22,175 nucleotides of DNA from JAIOYV01 sp964388245 (GTDB taxonomy: Bacteria; Bacteroidota; Bacteroidia; Bacteroidales; M50B96). The notes below the pieces were generated by a model. The model made no database searches. It worked only from the letters and a program-made list of their open reading frames with translations, and was not told where the DNA came from. The stretch covers positions 1 through 22,175 of the forward strand of contig CAYLZH010000048.1 of the NCBI GenBank assembly GCA_964388245.1, written 5' to 3'. Of the stretch, positions 1 through 6,396 are shown in pieces. Each line of letters opens with the position of its first letter. The stretch's first letter is position 1. The position numbers and the translations under genes were made by a program.

Positions 1-1
1 C

Positions 2-235
2 GGGCTTCATATATTTGGTGCATCTGAGAAAGCAAGCGTTAATTATTTCGATGCTGATTTTGTGAAACCTTGTTGTATAATTATGGGATCGGAGGATGAA
101 GGTATTTCTACCGAGTATTTAAAAATGTGTGATCAACTGATAAAAATCCCCATGAAAGGTGAAATTTCTTCATTGAATGTTTCGGCAGCCACTTCCATCA
201 TGATCTTTGAAGTAGTTCGACAAAGAATGGATTAG
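2..235 (+). CDS. TrmH/SpoU-family RNA 2'-O-methyltransferase, C-terminal part
   Basis: This is the last 77 codons of a gene that begins before the window. The family methylates the ribose 2'-OH of a guanosine in rRNA or tRNA, using SAM bound in a trefoil-knotted SPOUT fold. Two hallmark motifs are visible: MGSEDEGIS (motif 2, around base 85) and IPMKGEISSLNVSAA (motif 3, around base 148), followed by a short helix ending VVRQRMD. The motif spacing and the short tail after motif 3 fit the RlmB/TrmH type, but without the N-terminus I cannot tell the 23S rRNA G2251 enzyme from a paralogue. It stops at TAG 233-235. No terminator was seen directly after it. Confidence 0.85.
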   Translation, partial: GLHIFGASEKASVNYFDADFVKPCCIIMGSEDEGISTEYLKMCDQLIKIPMKGEISSLNVSAATSIMIFEVVRQRMD

Positions 236-458
236 GCAATAATAGTTAGTTATTTTCCAGAAGACTGATGATGGTTGGGAATGAAAAGTATATACAAAAA
301 CTTATCCTACCCAATCTCTTCATTACTGCATGTTTGAAAAGTTGTTTAACGTAAAACCTTGGGATTGTGCAGGGAAAGGCAGAAGATACAGTAAATGCGG
401 GATTGTTCGACTAACAAATTTCACTTCACCTTACGGTATGTGAAATTTGAGTCTCACG
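236..458. other. Intergenic stretch with one inverted repeat
   Basis: This region lies between the methyltransferase stop and the tpiA terminator. No convincing gene, RNA or mobile element was seen. The one clear structure is an inverted repeat with 9-base arms, AAATTTCAC at 416-424 and GTGAAATTT at 440-448, around a 15-base loop. A 37-codon open frame from ATG 330 to TGA 443 runs into the right arm and looks fortuitous. The hairpin has few G-C pairs and no adjoining T run, so it is not a good terminator for the methyltransferase gene; a protein-binding palindrome or a decayed repeat are alternatives. Confidence 0.4.
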
Positions 459-485
459 AAAAAACCCCGGAGCAATACTCCGGGG
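459..485 (-). terminator. Intrinsic terminator of tpiA
   Basis: A perfect 8-bp GC-rich stem is formed by CCCCGGAG (465-472) and CTCCGGGG (478-485) with a 5-base loop. Read on the minus strand it is followed by six Ts (459-464). This is a standard Rho-independent terminator about 70 bases after the tpiA stop. No comparable T run follows it on the plus strand, so it should act mainly on tpiA. Confidence 0.85.
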
Positions 486-556
486 CGTTCATGATACGTT
501 AATTTTTTCTTCGAGGCCATACAGGCAGTATGGTTAGTTAGTATGATGCAAAATTA

Positions 557-1315
557 CTAAAACGAATTTATGATAGCAAAAAAATCATTTGCCTGAAGAG
601 AGGCTCCACCGATTAGTCCACCGTCTACATCTGGGTTGGAAAATAGTTCTTTTGCATTTGATGGTTTACAACTTCCGCCATACAGGATTGAAGTGTTCTC
701 TGCAACTTCTTCCCCATATTTATCGGCTATGGTTTTCCTGATGAAGGCATGCATTTCCTGTGCCTGCTCAGGTGTTGCTGTCACACCAGTACCAATTGCC
801 CATACAGGTTCGTAGGCAATAACTATTTTTCCGAATGAATTTACAGGTAGATCGAACAATGCTTCTTCGATCTGAGATTTTACGATATCGAAATGGTTTC
901 CTGTCTCGCGTTCGCTCAACAATTCGCCAATACAAAATATTGGAGTTAGCGAGTTTTCCAGCGCCCTAAATACTTTGGGTTTTAATACCTGGTTGTCTTC
1001 AGCATAGTATTGCCTGCGTTCGCTATGCCCGATAATCACATATTCTGCTCCTGTCGATTTAATCATTTTGGCAGATACCTCACCGGTAAATGCACCCTTG
1101 GGTTCGGCAGCACAGTTTTGCGCTGACACCGCAATTGAATCTTTGTCTACAATACGGCTTATATCGGCAAGATGAATGAAAGGTGGTGCAACAACCACCG
1201 TTACGTCCAGGTCATCCTGCTTTCTCACAAGTTTGTTGATTTCCGTGGCCAACTCAATTCCCCTGTTTAGGGCGTTGTTCATTTTCCAGTTTCCGGCTAC
1301 AATCTTTTTTCTCAT
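557..1315 (-). CDS. tpiA: Triosephosphate isomerase
   Basis: A cytosolic glycolytic and gluconeogenic enzyme that interconverts dihydroxyacetone phosphate and glyceraldehyde 3-phosphate. The 252-residue protein is full length for the family (about 250). The three catalytic residues are present in their usual contexts: Lys11 in NWKMN, His97 in IGHSERR, and Glu169 in AYEPVWAIGTG. The phosphate-binding loop YGGS and the GLIGGASL segment near the C-terminus are also intact. The gene stands alone on the minus strand, with its terminator at 459-485 and a probable promoter -7 element 35 bases before the ATG. There is no Shine-Dalgarno sequence. Nothing unusual was seen in the coding sequence. Confidence 0.98.
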   Translation of the reverse strand: MRKKIVAGNWKMNNALNRGIELATEINKLVRKQDDLDVTVVVAPPFIHLADISRIVDKDSIAVSAQNCAAEPKGAFTGEVSAKMIKSTGAEYVIIGHSERRQYYAEDNQVLKPKVFRALENSLTPIFCIGELLSERETGNHFDIVKSQIEEALFDLPVNSFGKIVIAYEPVWAIGTGVTATPEQAQEMHAFIRKTIADKYGEEVAENTSILYGGSCKPSNAKELFSNPDVDGGLIGGASLQANDFFAIINSF

Positions 1316-1349
1316 ATTTATTGGTTTATTTATCCAGTTTAAAGGAATT

Positions 1350-1357
1350 CAAAGATA
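1350..1357 (-). promoter_or_regulatory. Probable -7 promoter element of tpiA
   Basis: The minus strand reads TATCTTTG, an exact match to the Bacteroidota -7 consensus TAnnTTTG, 35 bases upstream of the tpiA start. A matching -33 TTTG is not clear at the expected distance: the minus strand reads GTTTC around 1376-1380. The same octamer precedes the DUF2007 gene at 14288-14295. Confidence 0.5.
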
Positions 1358-1544
1358 GTAATGATTTTATTTCGTGAAACTCATATTTTCGGAACAGCAT
1401 GTCTTGTCAAATTTGTGAGACAGTAAATTGAACTAATTGGTACCGCTTAGAGCACTCATGTTTTTGGAGTTCTCTTATATACACTTTTAGTTGAACGGAA
1501 TATATGACCTGATCGCATAGCCAGCAAGCACAGTCCCTAAATTA

Positions 1545-1559
1545 GAATCAGGCTGATTC
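1545..1559 (-). terminator. Weak hairpin after the S46 peptidase gene
   Basis: GAATCA (1545-1550) and TGATTC (1554-1559) form a 6-bp stem with a 3-base loop, about 30 bases past the S46 stop. On the minus strand it is followed by TAATTT. It could be a weak terminator, but the stem is short and the T tract is broken. Nothing else was recognised in the rest of the 1316-1587 gap apart from the tpiA promoter. Confidence 0.25.
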
Positions 1560-1587
1560 ATAAACTACCGCAAGATAGCGTGACTGA

Positions 1588-3738
1588 TTAGAGGATATTC
1601 ATCTCTTCTAATAAATACCCTGCTCCAGCATATTTTTCGATTATAAACAGGATGTATCTTACATCTGTATTAATGGTTCGTTGATAGTCTTCTTCGAAAA
1701 TAATATCACCACTCATGCTTTCCCAGTTTTTATCGAAAGTAAAACCAACAATTTGGCCATCGCCGTTCAATACCGGGCTGCCGGAACACCCTCCTGTAAC
1801 ATCGTTGTTGGTAATAAAGCAGATATTCATCGACTTATGATCGGCATATTTTCCGAAATCTTTCTCTTTAAGCAGTTTTTTCAATTTCTCAGGATAGTAA
1901 TAATCGGGATTATTCGGATCGAATTTGTCGAAAATGCCACGGTAGTTCGAATAGGGCCTGGCAATTAATCCGTCGGTAGGGGAATATCCTGCTACCCGTC
2001 CATACGAAAGGCGGAGTGTTGAATTGGCATCAGGATAAAATTTAGTTTCCTTCTTCATTTCCTGAAGGCCTTCAACATAAAGCCGCATCGACCGGTTAAG
2101 CATTAACCTGGCAGAAGCCAGTTCCTGCTCAATCTCGTCGTGCTTTTTATGACATGATATTATAATGCGGAAAACAAGATCGTTCTCAAGCACTTTTGGA
2201 TCGGGGTTGTTTACGAAATACCACAAAAGATCGATGTTGCAAAAGATTGACTGACGATAAACATCGTTGGCAAACCATTCGGATTTATCGCTGTAATCCA
2301 TTTTTATGAGCGAGAGTATGTCTGGTCGTTGATCTTTTGGTAATCTTTCGGAAATTAAACCACATATTGTGGTAAACACCTTTTTATCTGTTTCAGGATT
2401 TACTGTCCGGGCCATTTCCCTTACTTTTTCCCGTACATCATCAGAAATAAAGTATTCCTCTTTTGGGCCTAATTTATTCATTTCGAGAAATACAGGATAA
2501 AAAGTATTTGCCATTGCTATGGCTTCGGCACCATGATGCAGGATTTCGTTAAAATAGGTTAGGAAAACCTGGTATTTTGCTATTTTTTCGTAGGAACTTT
2601 CTATGTCTGAAAGAACTTTTCCGTATTTAATTTTTCGTGCCGGTTTTTCCAGGCACCAGTTTCTGAATTCTTCCTCGGATTGCTTTTTATTTTCAAGGCA
2701 TTGAAACCTTTGAAATTGGCGTGACTGACCAATATAGTATTTCAGCATATTGCTCAGGTTTGCCTGACGGGTAGCATATTTTAGTGCAATCTCCTTGTTT
2801 GTGTTTATGTCGTGCCGGATCACTTCAAGAACACTTTCTTTTATTTCGATTATTGCAGGATTTACCACATCCAGCGCAAGTTGTACGCCATACGAAGGCA
2901 AATATCTGCTTGTTGAAATTGGGTAACCCATGATCATGGTAAAGTCTCCCTCTTTTATTCCATTAGTGGAAATTGGAAGTGTATTTTTCGAACTTAGCGG
3001 GATGTTGTTGGGAGAATAAGAAGCCGGTAAACCATCGGGAGCAGTGTAAACTCTGAACAGTGCAAAATCGGCAGTATGCCTTGGCCACATCCAGTTATCG
3101 CTGTCGCCGCCAAACCTGCCCACTGAAATTGGAGGGGCACCAACCAGGCGCACGTCACTAAAACTTTCGTAAACAAATAAATAGTATTCGTTGCCCTGGA
3201 AAAAGCTTTTTACTTTAGCTTTATAATGATTTTTAGCCATCGCTTTTTTCTCAATCCTGATGATCGTTTCTTCAATTTTAGCTTTCCGTTCGACTTCCGA
3301 CATTTCGGGTTTTATTTTGCCAGTCACTTTTTTGGTCACATCTTCCATGCTGATTAAGAATGAAACAGTTATCCCTTTATTGGGCAATTCATCGTTTCGG
3401 TTCTTCGCCCAAAATCCATCTTTAATATAGTCGTCATGGGTAGTACTGTTGGCTTGCAAGTATTCCAGGGCAAAATTATGTGATGTCATTATTAGCCCAT
3501 CGGGGGAAATAACCGTACCGGTGGCACGGTTGTTCATCAGAACAATGGCATCTTTAATACTCGATTTGTTTGCGCTGTATATTTCGTCAGGAGTTAGTTT
3601 TAGTCCCATCTTTTGCATATCGATATAATTTAATCGATTTACCAGGAGGGGAAGCCACATACCCTCGTCGGCTTGTGAATCATAAATAGTTGTGCAGAAA
3701 ATAAGGCAGGTCAGGATTAGAATTTTCTTTTTCATCAT
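1588..3738 (-). CDS. Secreted S46 family peptidase (DPP7/DPP11-like), catalytic His replaced by Asn
   Basis: S46 enzymes are serine dipeptidyl-peptidases of the Bacteroidota periplasm that trim dipeptides from oligopeptides for amino-acid fermentation. From the chosen start the protein has 716 residues, normal for the family. It has a signal peptide (MMKKKILIL..., about residues 1-23) and the typical mature start DEGMW. The catalytic Asp (HTADF, D224) and Ser (GGCSGSPV, S652) are present. The His segment, TNHHC in P. gingivalis DPP7, reads TSHNF here, so the catalytic second His is Asn88. The S1 specificity position after FD (Gly in DPP7, Arg in DPP11) is Lys670. An in-frame ATG at 3798 would add 20 residues, but the likely promoter at 3768-3799 lies inside that extension, so 3738 (or 3735) is preferred. 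It may be an inactive or altered paralogue. Confidence 0.9.
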   Translation of the reverse strand: MMKKKILILTCLIFCTTIYDSQADEGMWLPLLVNRLNYIDMQKMGLKLTPDEIYSANKSSIKDAIVLMNNRATGTVISPDGLIMTSHNFALEYLQANSTTHDDYIKDGFWAKNRNDELPNKGITVSFLISMEDVTKKVTGKIKPEMSEVERKAKIEETIIRIEKKAMAKNHYKAKVKSFFQGNEYYLFVYESFSDVRLVGAPPISVGRFGGDSDNWMWPRHTADFALFRVYTAPDGLPASYSPNNIPLSSKNTLPISTNGIKEGDFTMIMGYPISTSRYLPSYGVQLALDVVNPAIIEIKESVLEVIRHDINTNKEIALKYATRQANLSNMLKYYIGQSRQFQRFQCLENKKQSEEEFRNWCLEKPARKIKYGKVLSDIESSYEKIAKYQVFLTYFNEILHHGAEAIAMANTFYPVFLEMNKLGPKEEYFISDDVREKVREMARTVNPETDKKVFTTICGLISERLPKDQRPDILSLIKMDYSDKSEWFANDVYRQSIFCNIDLLWYFVNNPDPKVLENDLVFRIIISCHKKHDEIEQELASARLMLNRSMRLYVEGLQEMKKETKFYPDANSTLRLSYGRVAGYSPTDGLIARPYSNYRGIFDKFDPNNPDYYYPEKLKKLLKEKDFGKYADHKSMNICFITNNDVTGGCSGSPVLNGDGQIVGFTFDKNWESMSGDIIFEEDYQRTINTDVRYILFIIEKYAGAGYLLEEMNIL

Positions 3739-3767
3739 TTTAGGTTTTAGTTTATTAGAGTATAAAT

Positions 3768-3799
3768 CAAATGTACGAAAAAAATAGCCCGAATTCAAG
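3768..3799 (-). promoter_or_regulatory. Probable promoter of the S46 peptidase gene
   Basis: The minus strand has TACATTTG at 3768-3775, an exact TAnnTTTG -7 element. A -33-like CTTG lies at 3796-3799, 20 bases further upstream. The -7 element ends 29 bases before ATG 3738. Its position rules out the longer reading frame starting at 3798. Confidence 0.6.
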
Positions 3800-3844
3800 T
3801 GGAATTTGAGTTTGAATGAAATACCATCTGATTAAATAAAACTG

Positions 3845-3852
3845 TATTTTTG
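3845..3852 (+). promoter_or_regulatory. Possible -7 element of the deacetylase operon
   Basis: TATTTTTG matches TAnnTTTG and ends only 9 bases before ATG 3862. If used, the transcript would have a leader of only a few bases. No -33 TTTG was found at the right distance; TTTG copies at 3805-3808 and 3811-3814 are too far upstream. Confidence 0.35.
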
Positions 3853-3861
3853 AAATCGAAT

Positions 3862-4878
3862 ATGCCATTTCATAAGCAAATACAAACTGTCCTGGGTAGA
3901 ATTTCCTTGCAGGTTCCATTGAAACTGTTAATAAATATCAGCAGACAATATTTGATTTTACCTTTCTATCATACGGTTTCAGATGTGTATTTGCCTCATG
4001 TATCACCTTTGTATATGCCTAAAACAATTCGGGAGTTTGAATGCGATCTTGATTTTTTTCTGAAATATTTCGAACCGGTTGATCTGAATTATTTATCCGG
4101 GTGTATAAATATAAAAGCCAGGCCTGCCATGTTTCTTTCATTTGATGATGGCCTGAAAGAAATTGCTACGATAATTGCACCAATTTTAAAGCGGAAAGGA
4201 GTGCCGGCCACTTTTTTTATTAATCCTTTATTTATCGACAACAATGATTTATTCTTCCGATACAAGATCGCAATAATTGCTGATCGATTGAAAAAAACAG
4301 TTACGCTTTCTCAGGAACAAAAAATTCAGCAAATACTTCGAATATCATCAAAAGATAATTTAATAGATAGGCACATTTTTAAGCTGAAATACCATCATCA
4401 GCAAATAATTGAAAGCATAGCTGAAATATTGGCAATTGATTTTACAGAATACTTGCAGAATCACCGGCCTTATTTAAAGTCAGAAGAAATTCGCCAGCTT
4501 CAGCACGACGGTTTCTCAATTGGTGCACATAGTATGGATCATCCAGAGTTAAGATACCTTCCACTTAAAGATCAACTTAAGCAGGCACAGGACTCAGTAC
4601 TTTTTCTGAAGAAGATGTTGAAACCTGATATTATGAGCTTTTCATTTCCGTTTACTGATTTTGGTGTTGAAAATAGCTTCTTTGAGCAATTTCGGGCAAT
4701 GGATATTTGCAATTTTACTTTTGGTACGGCCGGACTTAAGCATGATCCAATTCCAAATCATTTTCAAAGAATTCCAATGGAGAATGGATTTAAAACAGCA
4801 GAACAAACCATAAAATACGAGTATATTTATTTTTTGTTGAAATTGCTTGCCGGGAAAAACACGATATATCGGAAATAA
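3862..4878 (+). CDS. Polysaccharide deacetylase (NodB/CE4) family protein
   Basis: CE4 enzymes remove N- or O-acetyl groups from chitin-like, peptidoglycan or exopolysaccharide substrates using a bound metal. Motif 1, FLSFDDG (about residues 92-98), supplies the base and a metal-binding Asp. After an inserted helical stretch of roughly 90 residues, motif 2, HSMDH, supplies the metal-binding histidines. FSFPFTDFG stands where motif 3 is expected, so the usual Arg is not evident there. A conserved YHTVSD segment lies near residue 36. No cleavable signal peptide is obvious, suggesting a cytoplasmic or membrane-face role. Translation could start at TTG 3850, but ATG 3862 is preferred because the TTG overlaps a -7-like element. 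The stop overlaps the next gene's start by one base. The substrate cannot be named. Confidence 0.8.
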   Translation: MPFHKQIQTVLGRISLQVPLKLLINISRQYLILPFYHTVSDVYLPHVSPLYMPKTIREFECDLDFFLKYFEPVDLNYLSGCINIKARPAMFLSFDDGLKEIATIIAPILKRKGVPATFFINPLFIDNNDLFFRYKIAIIADRLKKTVTLSQEQKIQQILRISSKDNLIDRHIFKLKYHHQQIIESIAEILAIDFTEYLQNHRPYLKSEEIRQLQHDGFSIGAHSMDHPELRYLPLKDQLKQAQDSVLFLKKMLKPDIMSFSFPFTDFGVENSFFEQFRAMDICNFTFGTAGLKHDPIPNHFQRIPMENGFKTAEQTIKYEYIYFLLKLLAGKNTIYRK

Positions 4879-5975
4879 TGAGATTCAGGGAAATTCAAAT
4901 ATCAGGGCTAAAAGAATTTATCCAATCCGATTGGTTTAAATCGAGTCGCGACCTGCCCATTACAACACACAGGGCCAAATCTCACCTGAAGAATCCCCGG
5001 GCCAATCCTGACGATGTTAGTCTTATTTTAGCTCTCGATGATGAAGATGCATTATTAGGGTACATTGGAATTTTACCTGATAACTTCGCCGTTGATGGAA
5101 CACATGCAGGATGGCTGAGCTGCTGGTGGATACATCCCGAGAAAGGAAAAAAGGTTGGGTTTTCGTTGTTTCTTCAGGCATTGATTTGTTGGGACCATCG
5201 ATTGATTATAACTGATTTTACACCACAGATTCTTGAAATTATAAGGAAGACCGGAATGTTCAGATTTCTTCCAACAAGGTTTGGGCTAAGGGGGTATCTC
5301 GGTTTTAATCTTTCCGAAATCTTACCTCGAAAACGCAAAGTATTTACGAAATTGAAACCAGCACTGATCATGATTGATGTGTTGATGAATTCGTTGAATA
5401 AAATACGCCTAAAACTGATAAAACACAGATACACTAATCAGGGGCTTAAGATTGCTGAAATTGATGCAGTTAGCAATGAGCTGGCTGGTTTTATTTCAGA
5501 ATTGCAGGTGAAGGAATATTTTAAAAGATCGGCAAAAGAGTTCAATTGGATATTAAATAACAGATGGGTTTTAGAAGGCGATGAAACTGCGAAGAATGAA
5601 GGCCGAAGATATTACTTTAGTTCATCGGAAAAGAATTTCAGGTATCGTTGTTTAAGTTTCAGGTCCGGGGGATTGTTGGTTGCTTTTGTGATGTTGCGCC
5701 AAAGAAACAGCATGTTTACATGTCCTTATTTGTATTGCAGAAGTGGATTTGAGGCTGATGTAATCAATGCTGTTTACTTTTTCCTGATTGAATCAGGTGC
5801 ATTGGAATTTACAGTTTTTCATTCACAGTATGTCGATTTGATTCAAAGCATTGATTCGCCGTTTATTTACAGGAGGAAAATTCCTAAAGATTTTGCTTTA
5901 AGTAACGAGCTTGCGCATCTGATCGATCCATCATTTTTTCTACAGGATGGCGATGGCGATTATGTTTTTGCTTAG
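4878..5975 (+). CDS. GNAT-like acyltransferase, probably for surface polysaccharide
   Basis: A 365-residue protein with no signal peptide or membrane segment. Residues about 45-140 resemble a GNAT fold: a beta-strand pair (SLILALDDEDALLGYIGIL), then SCWWIHPEKGKKVGFSLFLQAL, which occupies the place of the acetyl-CoA-binding motif A but is degenerate (GKKVG). A second half, about 190-365, contains FKRSAKEFNWILNNRW, similar to the middle of tandem-GNAT proteins found in exopolysaccharide loci. The start ATG overlaps the deacetylase stop (TAATG), so the two are translationally coupled. The pairing suggests acyl-group editing on a surface glycan, but this is inference from neighbourhood. Alternatives are a FemAB-like aminoacyl transferase or an inactive GNAT. 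Family membership is only moderately secure. Confidence 0.6.
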   Translation: MRFREIQISGLKEFIQSDWFKSSRDLPITTHRAKSHLKNPRANPDDVSLILALDDEDALLGYIGILPDNFAVDGTHAGWLSCWWIHPEKGKKVGFSLFLQALICWDHRLIITDFTPQILEIIRKTGMFRFLPTRFGLRGYLGFNLSEILPRKRKVFTKLKPALIMIDVLMNSLNKIRLKLIKHRYTNQGLKIAEIDAVSNELAGFISELQVKEYFKRSAKEFNWILNNRWVLEGDETAKNEGRRYYFSSSEKNFRYRCLSFRSGGLLVAFVMLRQRNSMFTCPYLYCRSGFEADVINAVYFFLIESGALEFTVFHSQYVDLIQSIDSPFIYRRKIPKDFALSNELAHLIDPSFFLQDGDGDYVFA

Positions 5976-5994
5976 GTCCACTTTAATAGTTGAA

Positions 5995-6339
5995 TCACTT
6001 CTTTATCTTACTCGATTTAGCTTTCGGATTAAATTCCAAAGCCAGGTCTATCCAGTATTCCAGTTGATCGTCCATGTCTGTGACAAACGGTTCAACGTAT
6101 ACAAAACCTTTCATTGGCCGTTTTGTAAAATCCATATCCCGGCATCCTTCTTTTCGAAGCGCTTCTTCGTATATATCTGGATCGATGCGAGCCATTAAAT
6201 TATCTTTTACAATGCCAACACACATCTTATCATTTACCATGTAGCACACACCTCCCATCATTTTCTTTTCTTCGAACGGGACTTTCTTCTCATTTAACAC
6301 TTGTGTGATACGATCAGCAAGAAATTCGTTATATGCCAT
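5995..6339 (-). CDS. TfoX N-terminal domain protein
   Basis: A 114-residue single-domain protein. It matches the TfoX/Sxy N-terminal family along its length: KKMMGGVCYMVNDKMCVGIV near residues 25-44, the LMARIDP segment, and RPMKGFVYVEP. In gamma-proteobacteria Sxy/TfoX is a competence regulator, but stand-alone N-terminal-domain proteins like this are widespread and have no established role, so a competence function should not be assumed. The lysine-rich tail (KAKSSKIKK) may bind nucleic acid. The gene is convergent with the acyltransferase gene (19-base gap, no terminator seen) and divergent from the adenylate cyclase gene, sharing a 57-base intergenic region with a perfect palindrome. Confidence 0.85.
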   Translation of the reverse strand: MAYNEFLADRITQVLNEKKVPFEEKKMMGGVCYMVNDKMCVGIVKDNLMARIDPDIYEEALRKEGCRDMDFTKRPMKGFVYVEPFVTDMDDQLEYWIDLALEFNPKAKSSKIKK

Positions 6340-6361
6340 ATCCTGATTCTCTTTTATAATC

Positions 6362-6380
6362 GTTTATTTTGTAAATAAAC
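6362..6380. promoter_or_regulatory. Palindrome between divergent tfoX-like and cyclase genes
   Basis: GTTTATTT (6362-6369) and AAATAAAC (6373-6380) form a perfect 8-base inverted repeat around TGT. It sits midway between the two divergent starts (6339 and 6397). Overlapping head-to-head -7-like octamers follow: TGATTTTG on the minus strand (6380-6387) and CATTTTTG on the plus strand (6386-6393), each one base off consensus. The position suits an operator for both genes, but no regulator is known. Confidence 0.35.
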
Positions 6381-6396
6381 AAAATCATTTTTGAAA

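Noticed and set aside
330..443. Small 37-codon open frame
   Set aside because: It has no recognisable product and runs into an inverted repeat; likely chance.
1681..1968. Open frame antisense to the S46 gene (95 codons)
   Set aside because: It mirrors conserved coding sequence on the other strand and resembles no protein family.
5995..6339. TfoX-like gene as evidence of natural competence
   Set aside because: Only the N-terminal domain is present, and such proteins are common outside competent bacteria.
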